A stretch of DNA of 64,000 nt from Halicephalobus mephisto (lineage: Eukaryota > Nematoda > Chromadorea > Rhabditida > Panagrolaimidae). Location: contig SWDT01000005.1 in the NCBI GenBank assembly GCA_009193035.1, positions 124,001 through 188,000 on the forward strand, in the 5' to 3' direction. Numbering within the stretch: the first letter of the stretch is position 1; the number at the start of each line of letters is the position of its first letter. Positions 43,882-55,800 of the stretch are shown here, piece by piece. The notes beneath the pieces are model-generated. The model searched no databases and was not told the DNA's origin. It saw nothing but the letters and a program-made list of their open reading frames with translations. The translations under genes were made by a program, and so were the position numbers.

Positions 43882-45780
43882 TCTCTGAAGTTGTCTGTTT
43901 TGAAATGGGCATAATTAGGCCTAAAAAGGAACTTGAGGATGAAATTAACTCCCACCCCGAAAGTTCCTGGTGATCACGAAAAGTTGGTTTTTCAAGTGTG
44001 AACAAAATTAAATCCAAAAAACGAAAACTAATTTTCATCATAAAATAAAAAATTTGTTTCTGTATAAAATTCGACCCATAATGGTAAATTAACAATTTTA
44101 AAATAAAAAATTTTCTCCTACAAAAATTATCTCCAAATTCGATTATAATTAAATTTAAAAAACCGAAATTAACTGCTGACACAAAAATTTCTGATAACCG
44201 AAATTTAAATTTTTTAAATTTTTGAATTTAATTTAAAATTTTTAAATTTAGTTAAAAATTTTCGAAATTTTTAGATTTAGTTTAAAATTTTCGAATTTTT
44301 TAGATTTAGTTTAAAATTTTTAGATTTAATTTGAAATTTTCGAAATTTTTAGATTTAATTTAAAAATAGTCATTTTTTTAATGATCATAGAACCTTAATT
44401 ATTTACTAATTCTAATCTACTTTTCGTAAAAACACTTACGAAATATGAAAAAACACCTTCGCGAAAATTTTTCAAAATTACAAATTTATTTGTTTTTAAA
44501 TATGATCATAGTTAAATCCAAAAAAATTTATGTTAAATAATATTTTAATGAATTTTTATTTCAACGGTCTTTAACCACGAAATTTCGATCATTTATCAAC
44601 TCGAGCGAATTTTTGAACGAAAACAAACATCAAATTGGTCCGTATTTGGACTTTTGTAACTTCAAAAGATTACTGTTTTACATCAATTTTTTTAAATTAA
44701 AAATTATTTCATATTAAAAAGTTTCTCCTATATAAAAATTTATATATACATAAAATTCTTTTTTTATATGAAAAAAAATTTTTATATAAAAAGGACAATT
44801 TTATATAAAAAATTTTTCATAAAAAATTAAAATTCTTTTATAGAAAAATTTTATTTTTTTTAATAGAAAAGTTATATTTTTTCTAATAGAAAAATTTTCC
44901 TTTTTTTTATAGAAAATTTTACTTTTTTTTTATAGAAAAGTTTTATTTTTTTTAATAGAAAAATTTTACTTTTTTTTTATAGAAAATTTTACTTTTTTTT
45001 AATAGAAAAGTTTTATTTTTTTTTATAGAAAAATTTCACTTTTTTTATAGAAAAATTTTATTTTTTTTTATAGAAAAATTTTACTTTTTTTTATAGAAAA
45101 TTTTATTTTTTTTTATGGAAAATTTTACTTTTTTTATTGCCCGGTAACTGTAAAACATGTTCATTCTAGAATAAGTCTATTGTGAAGAAACTTTGGAGAT
45201 CGACTGGAATAAAATTTGGGCCACTTCTAAGTTCACAAAAGATCCTACTTGTTTCGGTTTTTTTCGGAAACATCTTTAAATCCATTTTTCCAAATACGTC
45301 TAAATCGATACATTCATTGATCAAAATCTGGCTTTACGCAATCTTCTACGGAAATTAAAACTTGATTTCTTTTATGAAAAGATTAATTTACCGTTTAAGC
45401 CGATTCGATTGGTTTCGAGTTTTTTTTTTATTTTCTGACGCGTTTTTGTTTTTTTCTTTTGTCTTCGAAAATTGATATCATTGAGACCGACCGTTTCCGA
45501 CTCTCGTGGTCGGTTTTGCATAGGAAGTCCCAAGGTCGAAAAGACCGAACAATGGCTTTTGGAAATTGAAGTTCAATACCGCCTGAGGGGTTGGAAAAAT
45601 TCGAATTTAAAAGAGCATAAAATTTAATTTGACCTTGTTATTTTTGATGTACTTGTGTTTTGTACTAAAAAAATTTGTTTTTTATGAAATCTTTGATTAA
45701 TGTTTTTGGATAAAATTAAAAAAAATCGGATAAGCTTCGGCGATTTTTCGGAAGTCATTAGATCCATTTGGGACCTTGTA
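43882..45780. repeat. AT-rich intergenic DNA with TATAGAAAAATTTTA repeats
   Basis: From 44740 to 45140 a ~22-30-bp unit TTTTTTATAGAAAAATTTTA recurs about 15 times. Around 45.5 kb a mixed-composition patch carries the inverted pair ACCGAC/GTCGGT. No gene is supported; an open stretch at 45185-45360 lacks a start and splice signals. Confidence 0.45.
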
Positions 45781-45789
45781 AAACTGGAT

Positions 45790-46340
45790 AAATAACAAAT
45801 TTTCTGACTTCCGGTCCCAACTGGAAAATAACGAAAATTTTTTTAAGACAATTTTTTAAAAATTTTATTTTCCATAATACCGTAATTTTTAAATCCTAAA
45901 AAAACCCGTAATTTCGGTCCCAATTAGGAAATTCGTGTCGAAATGATTTTTGAATAAAAATTTTCTTCTACAATACCGTAATTTTTAAATCCTAAAAATA
46001 AAAAATCCGTAATTTCGGTCCCAACTGGAAAATAGTGAAAAATTTTTTAAGACAATTTTCTAAAAATTTTATTTTCCATAATACCGTAATTTTTAAATCC
46101 TAAAAAAATCCGTAATTTCGGTCTCAACTAGAAAATAGCGAAAATTTTCTAAAAATTTTATTTTCCATAATACTGTAATTTTGGTCTCAACTGGAAAATT
46201 CTGAAAAATTCGCGTCGAGATGACTCCCTAAAAATTCTATTTTCCACAATACCGTAATTTCGAAATCCTAAAAATAAAAAATCTATAATTTCGGTCCCCA
46301 ACTGAAAATTTAAAAATTCGCTTCTAGATAAATTTTTGAA
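45790..46340. repeat. GGTCCCAACTGGAAAAT repeat block
   Basis: Units of about 110-125 bp contain TTCGGTCCCAACTGGAAAAT, TTTCCATAATACCGTAATTT and AAATCCTAAAAA. The same words occur at 10.6-11.9, 53.1-53.4 and 56.3-57.3 kb. Confidence 0.6.
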
Positions 46341-46559
46341 AATTTTATAATTATTTTTGTTTATGATCTCTAAAAATTCTTCTTAGAAGTGTTTTGATCC
46401 CCTGAGAACCTGTAAATTTAATTTTGAAGTTGTTCTCGAGTCCAAAATTCTCCACGAGCATTTAATTAACCGATTTTTTCAGATATAAACAGGAAGTTTG
46501 GCCACGTTGTGATTGAAATGCTGTGTTATTTTTAAATTTGAAAAAGTTTCGGATTTTTG

Positions 46560-46815
46560 AGTTTTAAAATTTTTGAATTCTAAAATTCTTTGATTTTCGA
46601 GTTTTTGGAATTTGAAATTCTTTAATTTTCGAATTTTTGGGATTTTTGAAATTCTTTAATTTTTTGAATTCTAAAATTCTTTGATTTTCGAATTTTTTGA
46701 ATTTTAAAAATTCTTTAATTTTCGAATTTTTGGATTTTTGAAATTCTTTAATTTTTTGAATTTTTTGAATTTTCGAATTTTTGGATTTTTGAAATTCTTT
46801 AATTTTTTGAATTTT
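46560..46815. repeat. minisatellite abutting the patched-related start codon
   Basis: GAAATTCTTTAATTTTTTGA and GAATTTTTGGATTTTT units of about 20-45 bp run up to four bases before the ATG at 46820. Its minus-strand frame (Lys/Asn/Ser-rich) is a repeat by-product. Confidence 0.6.
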
Positions 46816-46819
46816 AAAA

Positions 46820-49800
46820 ATGATCCAATGCGGGAATGATGAATCTGGAGAAACTCCGTTTGTAAAATTTTTGGGTTGTTCGTTCAGAAAATTGAGCATT
46901 CAAATATACAAAAGGCCATGGTTATTCTTGATGATTTCTGTTTTTTTAACACTGATTACGGTAGCAAAAATCCCATTTACGAAATTATCCAATGATGTCA
47001 GTGATTTCACACCTATCGAAGCCATGGCTAGAGTCGAATTAAAGGTAAAAAATTAAATTTAAAAATTTTTTAAAAATAATTTTTAAATTTTTTTAATAAT
47101 TTCAAAATTTTTAAGTTTTTTTGATAATTTTTAAATTTTTAAAATAATTTTCAAGTTTTTTAAATAATTTTAAGTTTTTTTTAATAATTTCAAAATTTTT
47201 AAATAATTTTTAAATTTTTTTTATAATTTTAAATAATTTTAAAGTTTTTTTTAATAATTTCGAAATTTTTAAATAATTTTTAAATTTTTTTTAATAATTT
47301 CGAAATTTTTAAATAATTTTTAAGTTTTTTTATAATTTTAAATAATTTTTAAGTTTTTTTTAATAATTTCGAAATTTTTAAATAATTTTAATTTTTTAGT
47401 TAATTTCGAAATTTTTTAATTTTTAAAATTTTTTTAAATTACTTAATTTTAATTTTTTTAGAAATATCAAGAATTTTTTTCAAATAAAGGATCTCCTGTG
47501 GCGGTCTTCGCTCTTGTGACTGCGAAAAACGAAGGAAATCTTCTCGGGATAAATGAACTCAAGGATACTGTAGATGTAAGTTACAAAATTAATTTTAATT
47601 ATTTACTGATTTTTCTAGATTCTGGAGACCATTAGTAATAAATTCAAAATTTATAATTCAAAAACTAAGAAAAATGAAAGTTTTTCTGACATGTGTGAAA
47701 ATTTCTGCACTCTCAACGAACCCGTGAAACATTTTTATGTAAGTTAAATTATTCAAAAAAATTTTCTTAAATTTCGATTTTTTAGAAATTTTTATTTAAA
47801 AAAAGTTTTTTTAAATTTCGATTTTTTTAGAAATTTTTATTTAAAAAAAGTTTTTTTAAATTTCGATTTTTTTAGAAATTTTTATTTTAAAAAAAGGTTT
47901 TTTAATTGCGAAAGTTTTTACTTTTCTGAGAAATTCGAAAATTTTTGTTTTTTTGCAAAATTGGAAAAAATTAATTTTGTAAATTACTGTAGAAATAGTT
48001 TTTAAAGTGAAATTTGTTTAGAATGGATTCATCATCAATAACGAAGCCACAAACTCCTCCGGTTTCTCGGACCACATCGACCTCGGGTACCCGATAACCA
48101 CCGTCATAGGTCGTCAACTTAGAATGGACCCTAATTTTTTCGGAGTGAAGGTGGCCATACCTGCCTTCATGGCCCCGAAGGACCTACTGGACGTCGACGA
48201 TCTGAGCAATCCTAATGCTACAGTAACCGTTTCGGTCAATCAATTAAGAAGCCACAGCGGACATTCCGTTTTCGACGACGGATTGCCTCAATTGAGGAAC
48301 AATATCCGGGAAATAAAATTGATTGGACTCCAGTTCAGAATCGAAAGACCTCCGGAAATCCCGAAATCAGCAATAGAAGATTGGGAGCGTTCCATAGTGG
48401 ATTATTTCCTAAAGTAAGTTCCCCAAAAAGTGTCCCCAGCAAAGTAAGCTAAAACCCAAATCGGATAAAAGCCCTCGATCTTTGGAATCTGGTATTTGCA
48501 ACAATGAAGCCGAAGAATCACGAAAGATCCCCCAGCGCTGTTAGTTGCAAAAATGTCGCCACCTAATTCAGCGAGTTGTTTTTATGTAACTTGTGTGGGA
48601 GAAAAAGTCTTCCTATCTGAGTTGCGTAACCGGGAAAGACAAACAAAGAACAAAAAATTGCTCTGCAAAATGCTGTTGATCAGCCTGACTTGGGTCCTAA
48701 CCCCCGTCGATCGGGACCCTAGTATAACTGAAGCGTCTCTATTGCAGCACACAAGGGCCAGAAACCCATCGTCATGTAGGGTCTTTGGTGTGATCCCGCT
48801 GCAAACTCTCGTCCAATTAAATCTCGGTTTTATTTGGTTACGAAAAGAGTTTTGTTTTTTTCAATGACTGACAAACACGGACGAGACAAAAAAAGACCGC
48901 TTTTCTTAGAACGAAATGTTACGAGTTTTTAGTGGAACGTTTCCCACAGAGGAATCGCTCCGTGGAGGCAGGTAATTTCTGATATCCGCAAGGTAAAGAA
49001 CGCCGAGATACAGTAAGAGCCGTTGCTCGGAGCTGGCCTGCGGTTTTGAACTTGGGCTTCCTCGATTTAGAAACGAGCGCTCTAACTACTAAGCCACGGG
49101 GACATAAAAAGGGAACTCAAAGAGAAAGAACAAATTAAAAACTTTTTTTTTCGTTTTTTTAAAGTATTTTTTAAAATAAAATTTTCAGAGAATACCACAG
49201 TGATTTCGTCGATGTTGTTGTACTTACAGAAACGCATTTAACGAACGAAATCGTCAGAGCAGGATTGACGTTGATCCCCTTCCTCGTTATCGGATTCGTC
49301 ATCATGGTTGTTTTTTCCTCGATCACGATGAGTCTTGCGGCGATTTACATGCGTCAAATGCACTTTACGAAATTGGCGCTGGCGATGATGGCTTGTGTTT
49401 GTCCTTTTATGGCTTGTGGGACGGCTTTGGGGTTGTTGTTTTATCTGGGGGTCAGGTTCGGGACGATCCTCTGTGTCACCCCCTTCTTGGTCCTGGCCAT
49501 CGGGGTCGACGACGCTTACTTGATGGTCAATGCCTGGCAAAGAATCAGAAAAGAGTTTGTTTTATTTTTTAAATTTAAATATAAAAATATTTAGAAAACG
49601 AGAAAGTGATTCTCATTCAACGACGGGGAGCGACAAATCTTCTTCGACAACTTCTGCAGAAGACACCCTGAGGGAGATCCTGACAGAAGTCTTCGTAGAC
49701 ACAGCACCATCCATCACGATAACCACTTTGACGAACGTGCTGGCGTTCGGAGTGGGGGCCCTGACCCCGACCCCCGAGATCCAACTGTTCAGCATAGGGA

Positions 49801-52682
49801 ACGCCGTGGCGATCATCCTCGACTACATCTACCAGTGGACCGTCTTCGGTTCCTTCATGGCGATCGTCGGAAGACACGAACTCTCCGCCAACGGCAAAGG
49901 AGACACAAAACAAATCGTCCATCTGGAGTCTTCCGAAAAAAAGTCCTCCGTCGACGGATTCAGGGAGAAGTGCAGCACTGCTTTCGAAGCTCTTATGAAA
50001 TCCTACTGTAAAATCCTAACGAACGGATTTGTAAGTTCCCTAGTGATGGCGTTGTTGGCTGTTTACTGGTACGTGAGCATCTACGGGATACTGACCACGA
50101 AAGCGGAGTTGCAGCCCAACAGGCTGTTTCTGAAGGAAAGCGACATCATCACGGTGGGTTTAGTTCTCAAAGCTAATCAAATTTATAATCAGAAAATTAA
50201 ATTAAACATTATTTATGATGTGGTCAGAACTTGAAACTCTCACGGAAAAGAGGGATTCAGAAAAACAATAAATAAAGCAATATTGGTCCCGCCACGAAAG
50301 ATACTTAAAAATCAGCGAATAAAAATGACGATTAAAAAATTCAAAAAATATTATTCGTGTCAGGACCAGAAATTGGAACTTTTCATAACTAATGAAGATT
50401 AGCAAAAATATTTAATAAATAACGTTGGTCCCGCCACGAAAGATGCTTTAAAATTAGCGAATAAAAATGATGATTAAAAAATTCAAAAAATATTTGTGTC
50501 AGGACCAGAAATTAGAAGATTCTCGAGAAATTAAAATCAAAAATTACTGAATAAAATTACTCTAATTCTGAAATAATTAATTTTTAATTTATTCTTTAAC
50601 TACAAAGATAAAAATTATTTTTTAACATTGCTATTAAAACTTTTAAACGACGAATTATTGAAACTTTTTAATTCTTATTAAAAAATTTTAAATAATGAAT
50701 TTTCGAAATTGTTATGGATAAAGTTTTTTTAGATAATGAATCTTCGAAATTTTTATGAATAATAAATTTTCATAAATAAAGATTTTTTTAAATAATAAAT
50801 TTTTAAAATTTTTGATAAATAATAAATTTTCAAAATTTCTATAAATAAAGATTTTTCAAAATTTTTTAAATAATGAATTTTCGAAATTTTTATGAATAAT
50901 GAATTTTCGAAATTTTTATAAATAAAGATTTTTCGAAATTTTTTAAATAATGAATCTTCGAAATTTTTATAAATAAAGATTTTTTAGATAATGAATCTTC
51001 GAAATAAGTACATAATGCCCTCTTATGCCGTCTGTATGGTGTTTGTGAACAACCCCGGGAACTTCTCCGATCCTTCGACTGTCAGAAGATGGCACAATCT
51101 GGTCAACGACTTTGAATCTTTGCCTTCGTCGTTGGGGAAGTTCTCGACCAAGTACTTCATGAGGGATTACGAAATCTTCATAACCGATGCAGAGGAATCC
51201 ACAAAATCCGTTTTGGAAGATTTTGAAGATTTCGAATTCATCGGAAAAAAGAAAAATGAATTGAAACAGTTCCTGGATTGGCCAGAATTTGATTTCTGGA
51301 ACGGTTTCGTGGATCTAGAAGAAAACAAGACTTCTGGAGAAGTGGAATTGAAAAAATTCTTCTTCACAATTGCCGCTTTCGGGGCTGAGCTGAAAGAATG
51401 GTCAAATCGGGCCAAGCTGCTGGAGGACTGGAGGAGGATAGCCAATTCCGTAAGTTATACTTTAATCAATTAAAAAGTACAAAAAAAAGCTAATTTTGAT
51501 TAATCAAAAAAACATAAAAAAGAAGTTATTTTTAATTAATCAAAAAATATATAAAATTAGTCATATTTTAATCGATCAAAAAATATATAAAATTATTTAT
51601 ACTTTAATCAATTAAAAAGCACAAAAAAAGTTAATTTTGATCAATCAAAAAAACATAGAAAAATAAGTTATTTTTAATTAATCAAAAAATATAAAATTAA
51701 CTTATTTTTAATTAATCAAAAAATATATAAAATTATTTATACTTTAATCGATTAAAAAGTACAAAAAAAGCTAATTTTGATCAATAAAAAAATATATAAA
51801 ATTGACTTATTTTCAATTAATTTATAATTTAAAAAAATAAGTTATTTATTCAATGATAGATTTATATTTTTTCAATTTTTATGATTTCTGAAAAAAACAA
51901 ATTTTCTTTTAAATTTCGAAAATTTTAAAAGAATTTTTTGGTTTTTTTTGGATTAATGAAAAGTTAACTTGGTTACTGTAGGGATTTTTTATATTTTTTT
52001 TTAAATTTCGAAAATTTTGAAAAAATTATTTTGATTTTTTTTGGATTAATGAAAAGCTAACTTGGTTACTGTAGGGATTTTTTATATTTTTTTACAGTAT
52101 CCTGATCTCGATGTGAGCATCTACGAGGATGATGCCAAGTTCCTGGATCTGATCCCGACCCTGATCCCCCAGACGGCGCAGTCCTCCTTCTGGACCTTCG
52201 TCTGCATGATCGTCGTCTGTGTGCTCGTCATGACTCATCCGACGATGGTGGTTGTGGCCAGTTTTGCGATATTTTCGACTTGCATCGGGGTGTTCGGGTT
52301 CCTGTCCCTCTGGGGCGTCGAATTGGACCCTATAGTCATGTCTTGCGGAATAATGTCCATCGGATTCTCCGTCGATATCCCGGCTCACATAGTTTACCAC
52401 TTTTACAAATCAGGATTGGGAAAAAGTGGTTCTTCATTGAGTGTCCCGGAACGAATAGAACACACTTTAATCGCTGTGGGATTCCCCGTCATCGAAGCCG
52501 GGATCTCAACGAACATATGCGTTTTGAGCATGGTCTTCGTCGATCTGCACATGGCCCAGGTGTTCGTCAAAACGATGGTCCTTGTGGTCTCCATCGGACT
52601 AATTCACGGACTTTTCATTATCCCCGTGATCTTCTACTTGATCAACTTAATCCCGAATTCGAAAATTAATCCTCATCGATAA
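46820..52682 (+). CDS. patched-related (PTR) sterol-sensing-domain transmembrane protein
   Basis: Eight exons: 46820-47044, 47462-47575, 47619-47738, 48022-48413, 49189-49554, 49595-50153, 50988-51449 and 52098-52682. All phases match, giving 940 aa. PTR proteins are RND-like, twelve-segment membrane proteins of nematodes, implicated in cuticle, moulting and lipid or sterol handling. TM1 is near residues 33-53 (WLFLMISVFLTLITV). A large extracellular loop with Cys pairs (MCENFC) follows. The sterol-sensing block is residues ~300-500 with the signature GVDDAYLM near 390. A second extracellular domain (res ~593-760, FVNNPGNFSDPSTVRRWHNL) precedes the C-terminal transmembrane block with GFSVDIPAHIVYHF. 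Length and order fit a complete family member. No frameshift was seen. Its 3' end is 188 bp from that of the convergent WW-domain gene. Confidence 0.9.
47045..47461. repeat. intron 1 of the PTR gene, tandem repeat
   Basis: TTTTTAATAATTTCGAAATT and TAAATAATTTTTAAATTTTT units of about 40-60 bp fill the intron. Nothing else is seen. Confidence 0.6.
48414..49188 (-). mobile_element. PTR intron 4 with tRNA-like, SINE-type insertion
   Basis: Most of this intron has ordinary base composition, unlike the other introns. On the minus strand 49103-49033 resembles a tRNA: A-box-like TGGCTTAGTAGTTAG, an anticodon-type stem CTCG/CGAG with loop TTCTAAA, and B-box-like GTTCAAAACC. The acceptor and T stems do not pair, so it is not a working tRNA. 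A tRNA-derived SINE or pseudogene fits, with a body running toward 48450. A 104-codon plus-strand open frame (48553-48867) shows no domain and is not supported as a gene. Confidence 0.4.
50154..50987. repeat. PTR intron 6: two repeat types
   Basis: At 50280-50515 a ~150-bp unit with TTGGTCCCGCCACGAAAGAT and GTGTCAGGACCAGAAATT occurs twice. At 50690-50987 units with TTTAAATAATGAATCTTCGA and AATAAAGATTTTT recur. These include sequence almost identical to the true acceptor and first codons of exon 7 (TTTTTAGATAATGAATCTTC). Confidence 0.65.
51450..52097. repeat. PTR intron 7, tandem repeat
   Basis: Units with ACTTTAATCAATTAAAAAGT, GCTAATTTTGATCAAT and ATAAAATTAGTTATTTTT-like words recur with a period of about 120-130 bp at 51460-51800. 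Near 51960 and 52040 a short duplication of AACTTGGTTACTGTAGGGAT precedes the acceptor. Confidence 0.6.
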
Positions 52683-52870
52683 AATTTAAATTTAAAAAAA
52701 AAATTAAATTTAAATTTAAAAAAAATTTAAATTTAAATTTAAAAAAAAAATTTAAATTTTTTTATCTGTATATTTTTGGCCGAATTTTTACGGGTTTTTT
52801 TGAAATTTTTTAATTTGTATTTTTAATGAAAAAATAAATTTTTAAATGCACCTGGAACAAATTTGGACTT

Positions 52871-55800
52871 TCAGAATTTGACATCTGGAGATCTCTTGGA
52901 CGAAATCGAAGCTGTTAGTTGATAAGCGTTACCGTAAGATTCGGTGACGGCAGTGCAGAATTCCCTCCAATTACGGTAGACTATTGCATCGGCTCGTCTT
53001 CTGCAATTTTATTCAATAATATTACTGTAAAACTCAAAAATAATTTTTTACAAAATTCCCCAAACACGAATTTTCCAAAAAGTCCAAAAATTTAAATTTT
53101 AAAATAATTTTTTTAAATAAAAATTTTTATAAAATGGTCTCGACACGAAATTTCAGAATTTTCTGCGATTTTTAAAACTGGAAATTTTACATAATTTTGA
53201 AATAATTTTTTAAATAAAATTTCTACGAAATTTCAGAATTTTCTGTGATTTTTAAAACTGGAGATTTTACATAATTTCGAAATAATTTTTTAAATAAAAT
53301 TTCTACGAAATGGTCCCGACACGAAATTTCAGAATTTTCTGCGATTTTTAAAACCAAAAATTTTACATAATTTTGAAATAATTTTTTTGAATAAAATTTC
53401 TATAAAATGGTCCCGACACGAAATCCCTGAAGAGATTACGGTATTTTGTGTAAGAATTTCAAATTGGAGCGTAATTTTGTTGCATTTTGTGATTGTTAAT
53501 TCTGGAACAACTTCATTCTAAATTTTAAACATTTTCGAAAAGCAGTCGGTACCACAGTAACGACAAAAATGTTATTTTGTATTTTCTCGTCTGCACATGG
53601 ACAAATTTTTTCACAACACCACACTAAAACTACAGTAGTCCCTTCGAAGATAGAGTTTGTTCAGTGAGTTAATAAATGACTTACTGTACTTGTTTGAGTC
53701 TTTTGTATCTTTCTGTAGGGACGATCAAGGGGGTCCCGGGGCGTTGTCCGGCCGTCTGTTTGTCCTTCTGAATCCCGCCGTCCTCCAGTTCCTTCACAAA
53801 AACCGGCTTCTCGTTTTCTCCAGGATTCTGTTTCCGGAAAAGATTCGACCTTTTCCAGTGTAAATTCCCGTCGTCGAATTCATAACTACAAATTCGACAA
53901 TTAAAATTATTATACTACAGTATCCCATGACAATATCGTGAATGAAAAAAGTATAATTCCTAAAACAATGACTGCAGAACAAAGGAAAAGTCAAAAAACG
54001 AAAATGAATAATCATCACGTGAGATTTTTAATCTTTCTAGGTTACATATAAAAAAATATATATTCAAACGGCTCTGATGTGTAAAATGGATTATATGTAA
54101 AGCATCGGTATATCAAATATAATCCACCGATATTGTACTTAATGTATCAGTACACCAGGGACGTTTTGGATCTAATGCATCAGTACATAAATTGATCACA
54201 ACGTATCGGATACATTGTATTCAGTTTATCGATGGATTAAGTTGATATAACTGTATTGAATTTAATATATCGATATATTGAAACAATCCTGATGTATTAG
54301 ATACATTATATTCAATATATCGATGGATTAAGCTGATATCAGCGCATTATATATAATGTATGAATACATTACAACAGCTTTGATGTATCAGACAATATAT
54401 TCAGTGTACCGATGGATTAAGTTGATATAGGTGTATTGGATTTAACATATAGATATATTGAAACAATTCCGATGTATTAGATACATTATATTCAATCTAT
54501 CGATGGATTAAGTGAATATCAGTACATTATATATAATGTATGAATACATTAAAACAGCTTTGATGTATCAGACACTATATTCAGTGTACCGATGGATTAA
54601 GTTGATATAACTGTATTGAATTTAATATATCGATATATTGAAACAATTCTGATGTATCGGATATATTGTATTCAATCTATCGATGGATTAAGCTGATATC
54701 AGTACATTATATATAATTTATGAATACATTACAACATCACTTATATATCAGACACTATATTCAACATATCGATAAATAAAATTGATATCAGTGCATTGTA
54801 TATAATGTATGAATACATTACAACATCACTTATGTATCAGATACATTGTATTCAACATATCGACATGCAAAGTGTCTTATTGATATATTCTGTTCCATGT
54901 ATCGATAATTAAGTTTTTATCGGTGCATTGTATTTGATCTATCTACACATTGAATATGTATTTGATACACCAGAGTCGTCTTAATATACTGTATATTATA
55001 TACAATTCATCGATCTCGACTAATGTAGTTGACACATTAGACCCATTTCAATGCATCTATACAGTGGATGTAATTTATCCGATACATCAGTCATTTTAAA
55101 GTATTGAAGCATTGTAACTATGTATTTATTTTTTGCGTGTTTGCAAAATTTCAGAGCATTTAAAAAAGATTTTGGTTTGGGATGAGTTGTTTAGAAAAGT
55201 ATAATCCAATTTGATATAGAACTTTTCAGAAGACCTAGTGAGAGTTCTGGAACATTCCGGACCGGTCTGGATCTTCTAGGAAAATCCTGGTCCAAGTTGA
55301 AACAAATCATCCCGGACGATTCAAGCTCGATCTGGATTTTTGTAGAAAATTTCGGTCTTATATATATAAAAAAAAATGTAATTTTTGGTACAGTAAAAAA
55401 TAAAAATCGTCACTATTAAGTTGTAATTTTATCACAAATGTCAAATATTGATGGAAAATATGACGATTGCGTTTTATTTCGCAATTGCCGTGGACGAAAA
55501 GCGACTTTTTGTGCATGGGATTTTCCGAACTGATTTCGGATCAACTTTTCGAAGATCCCAAGCCTTATCTAACAAGACCGAATTCAAGGATGTTTGAGAA
55601 TTTTCCAAATATTTAAAAATAATTTTCGTTAAATTTTTTCGAAAAAATTAATTTCAAAAAACTTACATTTTCACTAAATGTTTACTAAAAGTGACTTTTT
55701 TTCTTTCATCTCCGCTGCTTTCGAAACTTTTCTGCTGCTCCAGATTGGGATGTAGTCGAGGAGAGGATATAAAAAACTCCTTGTCCTTGCCCTCGAAGGC

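Noticed and set aside
45185..45360. Open stretch of about 58 codons with hydrophobic segments
   Set aside because: No ATG, no convincing acceptor or donor, and such length is expected by chance.
46564..46899. 111-codon minus-strand Lys/Asn-rich frame
   Set aside because: Encoded by the minisatellite beside the PTR start and overlapping PTR exon 1 in antisense.
49033..49103. Functional amber-suppressor tRNA
   Set aside because: Acceptor and T-arm stems do not pair; kept only as a tRNA-like element.
49238..49922. Minus-strand frames opposite PTR exons 5 and 6
   Set aside because: Antisense shadows of well-supported sterol-sensing-domain exons.
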